Assembly (NCBI RefSeq): GCF_000972785.3
Contig: NZ_CP011253.3
Span: forward strand, 3,968,001-4,032,000
Direction: 5' to 3'
Length of the DNA stretch: 64,000 nucleotides
Source: Pandoraea oxalativorans
GTDB taxonomy: Bacteria > Pseudomonadota > Gammaproteobacteria > Burkholderiales > Burkholderiaceae
Within the stretch, counting starts at the first letter, position 1, and the number at the start of each line of letters is the position of its first letter. The notes below the pieces were generated by a model. That model was not told the DNA's origin. It made no database searches and saw only the letters and a program-made list of their open reading frames with translations. The position numbers were made by a program, and so were the translations under genes. Shown here in pieces: positions 1 through 8,951 of this stretch.

Positions 1-536
1 ACGTCATCGAGGCCAATTCGGTCGATTCGGCGTCGGCGCTCGTCGCCAAGGGTGACGGTATCGATCTGAACGTCACGCCGGTCGTCGCGTGGCGATGGAA
101 GGTCGACAAAGCCATTCCGGGCGCGGACAACCTCGCGAGCGACAAGGAGGATGCGCCGGCGCGACTCGTGTTTTTCTTCGACGGCGACAAGTCGTCGCTG
201 TCGTTCGGGGACCGTGCGGCGATGACGCTGGCCAAGGCGGGGGGCGAAGACTTGCCGTACGCAACGCTCATGTACATCTGGTCCAACGATGCACCGGTGG
301 GCGGTGTCATCCAGAACCCGCACACCGACCGGGTGCAGATGATGGTCGTGGCGGGCGGCGATGCGTCGCTCGGCAAGTGGCAGACGTTCTCACGCAACGT
401 CGCGGCCGATTACGAGCGCGTCTATAAAGAGAAGCCGGGCAAGTTGCTCGGTTACGGCATTTTCACCGATAGCGACAACACCCATGCGACAGCGCGCGCG
501 TGGTATGGCGACGTACGATTCGACGCGGGGAAATAG
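1..536 (+). CDS. DUF3047 family protein, 5' end outside window
   Basis: The frame is open from base 3 to a TAA at 534-536, so only the C-terminal ~177 residues are present. The visible part has a WRWKV segment followed by a DAPARLVFFFDGD block and later W-S-N-D and a Y-G-I-F-T-D-S-D-N-T segment, a pattern I associate with DUF3047 proteins, which are small secreted or periplasmic beta-rich proteins of unknown function. The start, any signal peptide and the upstream neighbour are missing, so nothing can be said about export or operon. A good intrinsic terminator lies about 135 bp downstream. Family assignment is from remembered motif pattern; function unknown. Confidence 0.75.
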   Translation, partial: VIEANSVDSASALVAKGDGIDLNVTPVVAWRWKVDKAIPGADNLASDKEDAPARLVFFFDGDKSSLSFGDRAAMTLAKAGGEDLPYATLMYIWSNDAPVGGVIQNPHTDRVQMMVVAGGDASLGKWQTFSRNVAADYERVYKEKPGKLLGYGIFTDSDNTHATARAWYGDVRFDAGK

Positions 537-670
537 CACGCATCGGAGCGCGAATCGAGGCAAGGATCGGCACGCAAACCAGCACGCAAATCCGGATGAA
601 AATCCGCCTATGGTTTCACCTGCCGACACCCATGCGAAATGCCGCGTCGAAAGTCTCCAAAATAACCCTG

Positions 671-694
671 AAAGCCCCGTCTGACGGGGCTTTT
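671..694 (+). terminator. Rho-independent terminator after DUF3047 gene
   Basis: AAAGCCCCGTC loops back on GACGGGGCTTTT, giving a GC-rich stem ending in a T run. It lies between the DUF3047 gene and the FtsI-like gene, so the two are probably separate transcripts. Confidence 0.85.
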
Positions 695-815
695 GCGCTA
701 TTGCAACAGACGCTTGCGTGCTACGCTATCTCGCCTAGAATTTGAGCCATCGTCGGTTGACGGGCTCAATGCTGCTAATCGCCGTAACCCGCCTCTCATT
801 CGCCCTGCGAGCGCC

Positions 816-2600
816 ATGCAAAAGAAACGCCAGCCCAAGGACGTCACGTTCTCCGCAAGTCCTGTTTTGCAATCGCGCATGTCGTTATGGCGCTCCAAAT
901 TCGTCGTCATCGTCATCACCCTCGCTTTCATCGGGTTGGTCATCCGGGCGTTCTGGATTGCCGGACCGGGCAACGGTTTCTACATCGCGCAGGGTGAAAA
1001 GCGTTACGAGCATGCCATCGTCATGCCGGGGGTACGGGGCAAGATCGAAGATCGCGACGGTCGCGTGCTTGCGACCAGTCTGCCGATGCGCACCATTTGG
1101 GCCGTCCCTGCCGAAGTGCCGGACGACCTTTCCGACAGTGACGTCCAGAAGGCCAGCAAGCTGCTCGACATCCCTGCGAAGGAACTGCGCACCAAGCTCA
1201 TCGGTGAGAAGAAGTTCGTCTATGTGAAGCGTCAGGTGTCGCCGGAGATTGGCAAGCAGGTCGAAGCGCTGGGCATTCCCGGCGTCTACGAGAGTAGCGA
1301 ATACAAGCGCTTCTACCCCGAAGGTGAAGTGGCTGCGCACGTGGTTGGCTTTACCAATGTCGAGGACAAGGGACAGGAGGGTATGGAGTTGGGCGAGGAG
1401 TCGCTGCTCGAAGGCGCGGCGGGCGTGCGGCGCGTGATCAAGGATCGCATCGGGCGCACGATTCAGGATCTCGACGACTCCAGTCCGCCGCGAGACGGCC
1501 AGGACATTCGTCTGACGCTCGACACTCGCGTGCAGTACATCGCTTACGAGGCGTTGAAGAATGCGCTGGACCGCACGGGTGCGAAGGCTGCGATGGCGGT
1601 CGTCATCGACGCGAAGACCGGACAGGTGCTGGCCTTGACCAACTTGCCGACGTACAACCCGAACGATCGGGGGCATCTGACGGGTGAGCAGTTGCGCAAC
1701 CGCGTGTTCACCGACGTCTTCGAGCCGGGGTCGATTCTCAAGCCGTTCACGATGGCGCTGGCGCTGGATCTGCATCGCCTGACGCCAACGACCCCCATCG
1801 ACACCGGCCCGGGCCGTTATGTCTTCGAGGGAGCGACGATCACAGACGACAGTGCGAACGGCACGTTGACGGCGGCGGGCGTGATTCAGAAGTCGAGCAA
1901 CATTGGCATGACGAAGGTGTCGACGATGTTGCGTGCGGAAGAGATGTGGGACATGTTCACCGAGATCGGTCTGGGACAGCAGCCCAAGCTGGGCTTTCCG
2001 GGTGCGGTATCGGGTCGTCTGCGTCCGTACAAGTCGTGGCGGCGGATCGAGCAGGCGACGATGGCGTACGGTTACGGGATTTCGGCGTCGCTGTTCCAGT
2101 TGGCGCGGGCGTACACGATCTTCGCGAACGATGGCGTGATGGTGCCCATTTCGATCATCAAGCCGGATACGCCGGTACAGGCGGAGGGCGTGCGGGTGAT
2201 CGATACGCGCACGGCGTCCGAGATGCGCAAGATGTTGGCCAGCGTGGTCGACACGGGCGGGACGGCAACGACGGCGCAGGTGGCGGGATACAGCATTGGT
2301 GGGAAGACGGGGACGGCATACAAGGCCGGGGCGCATGGGTACGACCATTCGAAGTACCGTGCGTCGTTCGTGGGGATAGCGCCGTTGTCGGCACCGCGAT
2401 TGGTGATTGCGGTGTCGGTGGATGAGCCGAAGGCATCGCAGCACTTTGGTGGTCAGGCGGCGGGCCCGGCATTTGCGGAGATAGCGTCGCAGGCGCTGCC
2501 GTTGTTGGGCATTCGTCCGGACCTGCCGGTGCGCCCGGGGGTCATACTGGCGGCCCCGACGTCGGATACGCCGCCGGACGACAAGCCGCCGCATGGTTAA
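816..2600 (+). CDS. FtsI/PBP3-like penicillin-binding protein (class B transpeptidase)
   Basis: A 594-residue class B PBP that cross-links peptidoglycan at the septum or cell wall. It has a short cytoplasmic N-terminus, one membrane segment (about residues 29-49), a PBP dimerisation domain (about 70-230) and a transpeptidase domain carrying all three penicillin-interacting motifs: S306-I-L-K, S360-S-N and K497-T-G. The order and spacing match E. coli FtsI. An upstream TTG in frame at 693 would overlap the preceding terminator, so the ATG at 816 is preferred. The gene stands alone between two terminators, not in a dcw cluster (no ftsL, murE or murF nearby), so it is probably a second FtsI-type paralogue rather than the main division enzyme. 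That is inference, as the dcw locus is not in the window. Confidence 0.9.
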   Translation: MQKKRQPKDVTFSASPVLQSRMSLWRSKFVVIVITLAFIGLVIRAFWIAGPGNGFYIAQGEKRYEHAIVMPGVRGKIEDRDGRVLATSLPMRTIWAVPAEVPDDLSDSDVQKASKLLDIPAKELRTKLIGEKKFVYVKRQVSPEIGKQVEALGIPGVYESSEYKRFYPEGEVAAHVVGFTNVEDKGQEGMELGEESLLEGAAGVRRVIKDRIGRTIQDLDDSSPPRDGQDIRLTLDTRVQYIAYEALKNALDRTGAKAAMAVVIDAKTGQVLALTNLPTYNPNDRGHLTGEQLRNRVFTDVFEPGSILKPFTMALALDLHRLTPTTPIDTGPGRYVFEGATITDDSANGTLTAAGVIQKSSNIGMTKVSTMLRAEEMWDMFTEIGLGQQPKLGFPGAVSGRLRPYKSWRRIEQATMAYGYGISASLFQLARAYTIFANDGVMVPISIIKPDTPVQAEGVRVIDTRTASEMRKMLASVVDTGGTATTAQVAGYSIGGKTGTAYKAGAHGYDHSKYRASFVGIAPLSAPRLVIAVSVDEPKASQHFGGQAAGPAFAEIASQALPLLGIRPDLPVRPGVILAAPTSDTPPDDKPPHG

Positions 2601-2769
2601 TCGATAGCGGTGACGGCGCAGGATAAATGAGCGGTGATTGTCGGTGCCCTGACGGAGCGACTTTCAGGTGGAGCGCAGTCAGGGTACCGGCAAGCGCCGC
2701 GGGTTCGGGGGTGGGAAAGGGCGTACGCGATTGAACGGCGGGCGGTGTCGACGAACAGACCGCGTGTGA

Positions 2770-2809
2770 GCAAAAAGGGCAATTCGATGAGTCGAATTGC
2801 CCTTTTTGC
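2770..2809 (+). terminator. Strong bidirectional-type terminator
   Basis: GCAAAAAGGGCAATTCGA pairs perfectly with TCGAATTGCCCTTTTTGC around a 4-nt loop. The stem starts with an A run and ends with a T run, so it can act on both strands. It sits 170 bp after the FtsI-like stop. Confidence 0.85.
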
Positions 2810-2867
2810 GTACTGAAAGCGCCAAACGCCCCAACCCACCGCCAACAGCCCCTCAAAGCCAAAATAG

Positions 2868-2902
2868 AAAAAGGCGGCCCGGTAAAACCCGAAGCCGCCT
2901 TT
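2868..2902 (-). terminator. Terminator of the cyo operon
   Basis: AAAGGCGGC and GCCGCCTTT form a 9-bp stem 35 bp beyond the cyoD stop. The A-rich flank (2861-2872) gives the T run on the minus strand. Confidence 0.8.
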
Positions 2903-2937
2903 CGCACTTGCCGAAGACTACCGGCAAGTTCCGGGAC

Positions 2938-3303
2938 TTACATCCCCGGCATCATCAGCGAGTTGGCGTTGTGCATGATCCACAGCGAGCCGACGAGCAC
3001 GATGGCGACGATCAGCACGGTGAACAGGAACGCCATCACATTCCAGCGCTGTTCCGATGAGCGGTCCATGTGCAGGAAGTAGATCAGGTGGACGATGATC
3101 TGGATCAGTGCTGCGCCGAGAATCAGCGGGAGCACCGTCGAGGGAGGCATCGTGCCGTCCATCACCAGCTTGAATGGGATGACCGTCAGGATCACGGCGA
3201 GCACGAAGCCGATCAGGTACGACTTCACGCTACCGTGGCTACCACCGGCTGCGTTGTGGCCAGCGTCGTGGCCGTGCGATTGCACCGATTTGCTATTGCT
3301 CAT
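2938..3303 (-). CDS. cyoD: Cytochrome bo3 ubiquinol oxidase subunit IV
   Basis: A 121-residue small integral subunit of the bo3 terminal oxidase, with three membrane helices after a His-rich, charged N-terminus; the HLIYFLHMDRSSEQRWN region between helices 2 and 3 is typical of CyoD. The start is the ATG at 3303, which overlaps the cyoC stop by one base (TAATG), so the two are translationally coupled; a longer in-frame upstream extension would run deep into cyoC and is rejected. Last gene of the operon: no cyoE (haem O synthase) follows, and a terminator comes next. Confidence 0.95.
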   Translation of the reverse strand: MSNSKSVQSHGHDAGHNAAGGSHGSVKSYLIGFVLAVILTVIPFKLVMDGTMPPSTVLPLILGAALIQIIVHLIYFLHMDRSSEQRWNVMAFLFTVLIVAIVLVGSLWIMHNANSLMMPGM

Positions 3304-3929
3304 TACATCGCTCCCATCAGGTACACGACCGTGAACACGCCGATCCAGACCACGTCCAAGAAGTGCCAGAACAGCGAGAGGCACTGCAGACGCGTCGTGT
3401 TGGTCGACGTCAGGCCCTTCTTGGCGATCTGGAACATCAGCACCGCCATCCACAGCAGGCCCGAGGCCACGTGCAGACCGTGCGTCGCCACCAGTGCGAA
3501 GAACGACGACAGGAAGCCGCTACGGTTCGGACCTGCGCCTTCGAGGATCAGGTGATGGAATTCATCGAGTTCCATCGCGATAAAGCCCGCGCCCAGCAGC
3601 CACGTGATGGCCAGCCAGCTCATCACGGCGCCCTTCTTGCCGTTGTGCAGGCCGATCATGGCGAAGCCATAGGTGATCGACGAGAACAGCAGGATGAACG
3701 TTTCGACCAGCACGAACTTCAGGTCGAACAGTTCCTTGCCCGTGGGGCCGCCCGCCGTCGAGTCACGCAGCACCGCGAAGGTGGCGAACAAGCTGGCGAA
3801 CAGCACCAGGTCGGTCATCAGGTACACCCAGAAACCGAAGATCGTATTGCCGCCGGTGTCGTGGTGCGCGTGGTCGTGCGCATGCGCATCGGCATGCGCG
3901 CCCGTGTGTTTGAGAACTTCGCTCGTCAT
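3303..3929 (-). CDS. cyoC: Cytochrome bo3 ubiquinol oxidase subunit III
   Basis: A 208-residue haem-copper oxidase subunit III with five predicted membrane helices and a His/Asp-rich cytoplasmic N-terminus ([10 protein letters not shown]). Conserved subunit-III features are visible, including [10 protein letters not shown] in helix 1, [16 protein letters not shown] in the middle and [13 protein letters not shown] in helix 4. The oxidase transfers electrons from ubiquinol to oxygen and pumps protons. The gene begins 2 bp after the cyoB stop and overlaps cyoD by one base. Confidence 0.95.
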   Translation of the reverse strand: MTSEVLKHTGAHADAHAHDHAHHDTGGNTIFGFWVYLMTDLVLFASLFATFAVLRDSTAGGPTGKELFDLKFVLVETFILLFSSITYGFAMIGLHNGKKGAVMSWLAITWLLGAGFIAMELDEFHHLILEGAGPNRSGFLSSFFALVATHGLHVASGLLWMAVLMFQIAKKGLTSTNTTRLQCLSLFWHFLDVVWIGVFTVVYLMGAM

Positions 3930-3931
3930 GA

Positions 3932-5920
3932 TTAAGCCTTTGCTGCTGCGGCCAGTGCCTGATGGTGAGCCGATTCAATGGCCACCACTTCCGGCGACTG
4001 CACGTAGTAGTCGATCGAATCGTTGTTGCTGCGGCAGATGAACGTCACGATCATGCCCACGAAGCCAACGATGGCGAGCCACCAGATGTGCCAGATCGCG
4101 GCGAAACCGAACACCAGCGAGAACGCACTGATGATGAAACCTGCGCCGGTGTTCTTCGGCATGTGAATCGGGGCGTAGCTCGTCTTCAGATCGCTCTTGA
4201 TGCCGTGTTCCTTGCGATAAGCCAGCTCGTCGATGTCATGCACGCGCGGCTCTTCGGCAAAGTTGTAGAACTGCGGCGGCGACGACGTCATCCACTCCAG
4301 CGTACGGCCGTTCCAGGGGTCGCCCGTGGTGTCGGCCAGCGCCTTGCGGTTCTTGATCGACACGACCAGTTGCAGCACCTGGAAGCCGATACCGGCGGCG
4401 ATGAACAGCGCGCCGATCAGCGCAGCGATCAGCCACGGCTGCCATGCGGGGTTGTCGTAGTGGTTCAGACGACGGGTCATGCCCATCAGGCCGAGCACGT
4501 ACAGCGGCATGAATGCGAGGTAGAAGCCGATCAGCCAGCACCAGAAGCTTGCCTTGCCCAGACGCTCGTCGAGCTTGAAGCCGAAAGCCTTCGGGAACCA
4601 GTAGTTCATACCGGCGATGTAACCGAACAGCACGCCGCCGATGATCACGTTGTGGAAGTGAGCAATCAGGAACAGCGAGTTGTGCAGCACGAAGTCGGCG
4701 CCCGGCACGGCCAGCAGCACGCCCGTCATACCACCGATCACGAACGTGACGATGAAGCCCAGCGTCCACAGCACCGGCGTCGTCATTTGCACGCGACCAC
4801 GGTACATCGTGAACAGCCAGTTGAAGATCTTCACGCCGGTCGGGATCGAGATGATCATCGTCGCGATACCGAAGAACGCGTTCACGCTTGCGCCCGAACC
4901 CATCGTGAAGAAGTGGTGCGCCCACACGAGGAACGACAGCACCATGATCGCGGCCGTGGCGTACACCATCGACTTGTAGCCGAACAGCTTCTTGCCCGAG
5001 AACGTCGAGATGATTTCCGAGAAGATACCGAACGCCGGCAAGATCAGGATGTACACCTCAGGGTGACCCCAGATCCAGATCAGGTTGATGTACATCATCG
5101 GATTGCCGCCCAACTCATTCGTGAAGAAATGGAAGTCGAGATAGCGATCCAGCGAGAGCAGGCCCAGCGTCACGGTCAGCACCGGGAACGCTGCGCACAC
5201 CAGCACCATCGTGCAGAGGGACGTCCACGTGAAGATCGGCATCTTCATCAGGTTCATGCCCGGTGCGCGCATCTTCAGAATCGTGACGACGAAGTTCACA
5301 CCCGTGAGCAACGTCCCCAGACCTGAAATTTGCAAGGCCCAGATGTAGTAATCCACCCCCACGCCCGGGCTGTACTGAATACCCGAGAGCGGCGGATAAG
5401 CCAGCCAGCCCGTGCGAGCGAATTCACCCACGCCCAGCGACAGGTTCACCAGCGCGGCGCCGGCCACGAACAGCCAGAACGACAGCGTGTTCAGGAACGG
5501 GAACGCCACGTCGCGTGCGCCGATTTGCAGCGGCACCACGAGGTTCACGAGACCCGTCATGAAAGGCATCGCCACGAAGAAGATCATGATCACGCCGTGG
5601 GCGGTGAAGATCTGGTCGTAGTGATCCGGCGGGAGAATACCGCCCGAGTTATGCGCAAGCGCCAGCTGGGTACGCATCATCATGGCGTCGGCAAAGCCGC
5701 GCAGCAGCATGACGAGCGCGACGAGCACGTACATCACGCCGATCTTCTTGTGATCGACCGACGTGACCCACTCGTTCCACAGGTACTTCCACTTGCCGAA
5801 GTAGGTGAGCAACCCGAGGATGCCCAACCCGCCCAAGACCATCATGCCGACCGCGCCGACAATGATCGGCTCGTGGTACGGGATGGCTTCGAGAGTCAGT
5901 TTGCCAAACAGTGCTGACAT
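3932..5920 (-). CDS. cyoB: Cytochrome bo3 ubiquinol oxidase subunit I
   Basis: A 662-residue catalytic subunit with about 15 membrane helices, full length for the family. It carries haem b, haem o3 and CuB. The CuB/cross-link segment is intact ([14 protein letters not shown]), as are the tandem His-type ligands of helix VII (AHHFFTMG) and helix X ([12 protein letters not shown]). It starts 6 bp after cyoA. As a quinol oxidase it lacks any cytochrome c docking subunit; CyoA supplies the reduced subunit II. The role and operon place are certain; the regulation is not evident beyond the long leader upstream of cyoA. Confidence 0.97.
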   Translation of the reverse strand: MSALFGKLTLEAIPYHEPIIVGAVGMMVLGGLGILGLLTYFGKWKYLWNEWVTSVDHKKIGVMYVLVALVMLLRGFADAMMMRTQLALAHNSGGILPPDHYDQIFTAHGVIMIFFVAMPFMTGLVNLVVPLQIGARDVAFPFLNTLSFWLFVAGAALVNLSLGVGEFARTGWLAYPPLSGIQYSPGVGVDYYIWALQISGLGTLLTGVNFVVTILKMRAPGMNLMKMPIFTWTSLCTMVLVCAAFPVLTVTLGLLSLDRYLDFHFFTNELGGNPMMYINLIWIWGHPEVYILILPAFGIFSEIISTFSGKKLFGYKSMVYATAAIMVLSFLVWAHHFFTMGSGASVNAFFGIATMIISIPTGVKIFNWLFTMYRGRVQMTTPVLWTLGFIVTFVIGGMTGVLLAVPGADFVLHNSLFLIAHFHNVIIGGVLFGYIAGMNYWFPKAFGFKLDERLGKASFWCWLIGFYLAFMPLYVLGLMGMTRRLNHYDNPAWQPWLIAALIGALFIAAGIGFQVLQLVVSIKNRKALADTTGDPWNGRTLEWMTSSPPQFYNFAEEPRVHDIDELAYRKEHGIKSDLKTSYAPIHMPKNTGAGFIISAFSLVFGFAAIWHIWWLAIVGFVGMIVTFICRSNNDSIDYYVQSPEVVAIESAHHQALAAAAKA

Positions 5921-5926
5921 TGTTGT

Positions 5927-6982
5927 TTACTCCTTATGCGCGTGCGCAGCCGCGCCGGCATGCATCGCGTGCGCACCGGCGTCCATGGCCATGGTCATCG
6001 ACTGGCCTTGCACGTTGGCCGCAGCGGCCGGAGCCGTCGCGGCGTCGGTGCCCGCGCCCTTCATTTCCATCTTCATGTCCATGCCCTTCATTTCCATGGC
6101 ACCGTGGTTTTCATGGCCTTCATGCTGCTGAGCCATGCCCGATGCCATCGGGGCGTGCACGATCGACTGGAACATGTTCGCGTCGACCGAGCTGTAGTAC
6201 GTGACCGGCGTGTTCTCGCTCATCGGCACCAGCGAGGCGTAGGCTTGCTTGTCGAGCACCTTCTTCGACTCGCGCACCTTCGTGACCCATTGCTGGAAGT
6301 CGCCGTCCGTCATCGCCAGCGTCTTGAAACGCATGCCCGAGAAGCCGCCGCCGCTGTAGTTCGCCGAAATCCCGTCGTACGAGCCGACGTGGTTGGCGAT
6401 CAGGTGCAGCTTCGTTTCCATGCCAGCCATCGAGTAGACCTGGCTACCCAGTTGCGGAATGAAGAACGAGTTCATGATCGATTCCGAGGTGATCTTGAAA
6501 TTCACCGGGACATCGACAGGAACGGCCAGTTCGTTGATCGACGCAATGCCCTGTTCCGGATAAATGAACAGCCACTTGTAGTTCAACGCCACCACTTCGA
6601 CCGTAATCGGCTTCACGTCGCTTTCCAGCGGCTTGTACGGGTCGAGTTCGTGGGTGGAGACCCAGGTGATGCGCGCGAGGATCGCAATGATGATGATCGG
6701 CACGAGCCAGACCACGACCTCAATGGCCGTCGAGTGCGACCAATTCGGCTCATAGCGCGCCGTCTTGTTGGATGCGCGGTACTTCCACGCGAACCAAAGC
6801 GTCATCAGAATGACCGGAATCACCACGATCAACATCAGCCAGGTGGCCGTGAGGATCAGGTTCTTGTTCTCAAGTCCGATCTGCCCCTTAGGGTCGAGCA
6901 GCGTCATGTCGCAGCCTGCCAAAAGCAGCGGCGAGCACAAGGCGAGCAGCCTAAACAATCGCGGGTTTCTGTGTTTCTTCAT
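5927..6982 (-). CDS. cyoA: Cytochrome bo3 ubiquinol oxidase subunit II, Met/His-rich tail
   Basis: A 351-residue lipoprotein subunit II. The ATG at 6982 gives a lipoprotein signal with LLLAGC (Cys24 predicted lipidated); a 14-residue upstream extension lacks this logic. Two membrane helices follow, then a cupredoxin-fold periplasmic domain that lacks the CuA cysteines, as expected for quinol oxidases. Unusual is the last ~80 residues, which are packed with Met and His (13 Met and 8 His by count, for example [16 protein letters not shown]). E. coli CyoA is about 315 residues, so this tail is an addition. Met/His-rich tails commonly bind Cu(I), so a role in copper handling for the CuB site is a reasonable but untested guess. 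Confidence 0.95.
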   Translation of the reverse strand: MKKHRNPRLFRLLALCSPLLLAGCDMTLLDPKGQIGLENKNLILTATWLMLIVVIPVILMTLWFAWKYRASNKTARYEPNWSHSTAIEVVVWLVPIIIIAILARITWVSTHELDPYKPLESDVKPITVEVVALNYKWLFIYPEQGIASINELAVPVDVPVNFKITSESIMNSFFIPQLGSQVYSMAGMETKLHLIANHVGSYDGISANYSGGGFSGMRFKTLAMTDGDFQQWVTKVRESKKVLDKQAYASLVPMSENTPVTYYSSVDANMFQSIVHAPMASGMAQQHEGHENHGAMEMKGMDMKMEMKGAGTDAATAPAAAANVQGQSMTMAMDAGAHAMHAGAAAHAHKE

Positions 6983-7492
6983 GTCACACGACAGGGTTGA
7001 GTTGGCCAGCGAACGGCGCAACACGGGCTTACCGGCCTGATGCAGGGTCGCAGGAGGTTGGCAAGGGTTAGGTGGGACGGGAGCAGTCGTCTCGCCGGTA
7101 TTGCACCGGTCGAACTACGACGACTGTGTCATCGAAAAGACGGGAACCGGGGCGGATTGCCGCCCGCAGACCTCAAGTCACTGTCCGACTTCTTGTCTTT
7201 TACTTCCATCACGGTGCGGCATTATGCCGAAGTTTAATTAGGCCGGACATCGCACACCCGCCTGCGCGACAATGTGTCGCGCAGCCTTCACGCGTACGCG
7301 CGCGACGATTTCCGAGCAGATCGGCACCTTTTTGACGGTAAACGCTGTGCAATGCAGCAATGCGGGAAGGTTCTGGGAATTCAATGGGTGCGACGTTGTG
7401 TCGCACCCCAATTTGCCGTGTCGCAGCGAAATGCACTTGTTTGGTGCAATCGATGGAAGGTGATGTAGGTGAGATGTATTGTGCCCGGCTTT
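6983..7492 (-). promoter_or_regulatory. Long cyo leader with two perfect inverted repeats
   Basis: This 510-bp gap between cyoA and the LysE gene has no convincing gene. It holds two perfect inverted repeats: CTGCGCGACA / TGTCGCGCAG with a 3-nt loop (7262-7284), and GGGTGCGAC / GTCGCACCC with a 5-nt loop (7386-7408). They share a GTCGC core, which recurs at 7428-7433. The cyo promoter must lie here, so the repeats are candidate operators or, for the first, a hairpin. No FNR-type TTGAT-N4-ATCAA site was found. Confidence 0.45.
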
Positions 7493-8122
7493 TCAGTCGA
7501 GCGACAGTCGTACGGCAAATGCCATGAGCGCAGCGCCGAACGACCAGCGTTGTACTTTTTGTGCAAACGGCCGGGCGCGCAGCCAGTTAGCGATGCGCGC
7601 CGCGCCGAATGCGAGCGCGACGTCGAACATCGCCCCGACGATCAGCAGCAGCACGCCGAGTTCGAGCACTTGCGTCCACACCGGGCCCGCTTCGGGGCGG
7701 ACGAACTGCGGCAGGAGCACCGAACAGAACAGCAGCGCCTTCGGGTTGAGTACGCTCGACAACACGCCACGGCGAAACGCGTGGGAGAGCGGCGGTGCGG
7801 CCTCGTCTGACGCGGCCACGGCCTGCACCCCGAATGCCGGTGAACGCCAGATCTGGAGGGCCACCCATGCCAGGTAGATAGCGCCGACAATGCGCACCGT
7901 CTCGAACAGCCAGGGCGCGGCGCGCAGCAGCGCCGCCACGCCGCAGGCCGAGAGCGTCACGTGCGCGGCACGCGCCAGCGCCAGACCGGCGGCCGTGGCG
8001 AGTCCGTGTCGCGTGCCGCGCGTCATGCTCGTTTGCATCACCACCGCCATATCGGGGCCGGGCAGCGCGTAGACGACAATCAGCGCGCCAATGAAGACGG
8101 TGAGCAACTGCGGCGAGACCAT
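7493..8122 (-). CDS. LysE/RhtB family amino-acid exporter
   Basis: A 209-residue inner-membrane exporter with about six membrane helices. The N-terminal signature is present (ALPGPDMAVVMQTSMTRG, matching the family GPD/GPN-P-x-x-x-x-V pattern), as is the NPKALLFCSVLLPQF motif of helix 4. The ATG at 8122 gives the usual family length; the frame is open 32 codons further but those residues are charged and non-conserved. It is divergent from an Lrp-family gene at 8390, a common arrangement in which the Lrp protein senses the exported amino acid and controls the exporter. Substrate cannot be told from sequence. Confidence 0.9.
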   Translation of the reverse strand: MVSPQLLTVFIGALIVVYALPGPDMAVVMQTSMTRGTRHGLATAAGLALARAAHVTLSACGVAALLRAAPWLFETVRIVGAIYLAWVALQIWRSPAFGVQAVAASDEAAPPLSHAFRRGVLSSVLNPKALLFCSVLLPQFVRPEAGPVWTQVLELGVLLLIVGAMFDVALAFGAARIANWLRARPFAQKVQRWSFGAALMAFAVRLSLD

Positions 8123-8203
8123 GTTTTTCCCCAACGAATGAAAGCGGACGAAAATGAACCTCATGATCTCGCCATTCAATGAGCGATACATGGCGTTTTC
8201 CAC

Positions 8204-8225
8204 CCAATAAATACTCATTTATTGG
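8204..8225. promoter_or_regulatory. AT-rich palindrome between LysE and Lrp genes
   Basis: CCAATAAA and TTTATTGG form perfect 8-bp arms around TACTCA. The site is 82 bp upstream of the LysE start and 165 bp upstream of the Lrp gene. AT-rich dyads are typical of Lrp-family binding, so this is a candidate operator for the neighbouring regulator. Confidence 0.5.
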
Positions 8226-8389
8226 CGCATTACACCACTATCATTTAAACATCGACAAAAACCACCATCCTCACCTTTATCCCGTTGCTCATCGGCTTAG
8301 GCCAAACGGACGAGGGAAACACTTTCCCCTCCTCCCATATCGTGGTGGAATGCCATCTTTGCAGCAGATTTTGTAGCGGGATACCCACA

Positions 8390-8854
8390 ATGAACGAACT
8401 CGACGCGATCGACCGGGCAATTCTCGCCATCGTCCAACGCGATGGCCGCATTTCCAACGCCCGCCTTGCGGAGCGTGTATCGCTCTCGGAAACGCCATGT
8501 GCGCGACGCCTCAAGCGTCTCGAAGCCGAGGGCTACATCACCGGCTACCGCGCCGAACTCTCGCACCGCGCGCTGGGTCTCGGCGTGACCGCCTTTGTCC
8601 ATGTGCGCTTCGCGGTGCACGATCGTGCCCTGTCCGAACAGTTCGAGCGGGAAGTGCAAGCCATCGACCGTATCGTGTCGTGCCATAACATCTCCGGCAG
8701 TGCCGACTATCTGCTCGGCGTGGTCGCCACCGACCTCGACGATTACGGCAGTTTCACGCGCGACGTATTGCGCGCCCTGCCCGGCGTGTCGTCCATCGAG
8801 TCGATGCTTTCCCTGCGCGAAGTCAAACGCGATACCGGCGCGCCGCTGCTGTAA
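8390..8854 (+). CDS. Lrp/AsnC family transcriptional regulator
   Basis: A 154-residue regulator with an N-terminal winged helix-turn-helix (LDAIDRAILAIVQRDGRIS, then LAERVSLSETPCARRLKRLE) and a C-terminal RAM ligand-binding domain containing GSADYLLGVVATDLDDY. The ATG at 8390 aligns with the usual family start; the frame upstream is open but not conserved. It is divergent to the LysE exporter and probably regulates it in response to an amino acid. The DNA-binding specificity is unknown, but see the palindrome at 8204-8225. Confidence 0.92.
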   Translation: MNELDAIDRAILAIVQRDGRISNARLAERVSLSETPCARRLKRLEAEGYITGYRAELSHRALGLGVTAFVHVRFAVHDRALSEQFEREVQAIDRIVSCHNISGSADYLLGVVATDLDDYGSFTRDVLRALPGVSSIESMLSLREVKRDTGAPLL

Positions 8855-8951
8855 TTCGACGCAACGCGAAATCGCACGAAGTCAGGACGGCTTGCAAATC
8901 GTTTGAACGTAAAATGGCGGGCTAAAACAGACATAACCGACCAGGTGCCAC

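Noticed and set aside
885..2594. Long open frame antisense to the FtsI-like gene
   Set aside because: High-GC antisense shadow; Arg-rich, no ribosome site, no family match, and the plus-strand gene is certain.
3962..5326. Long open frame antisense to cyoB
   Set aside because: His/Arg/Glu-rich shadow of a strongly conserved membrane gene.
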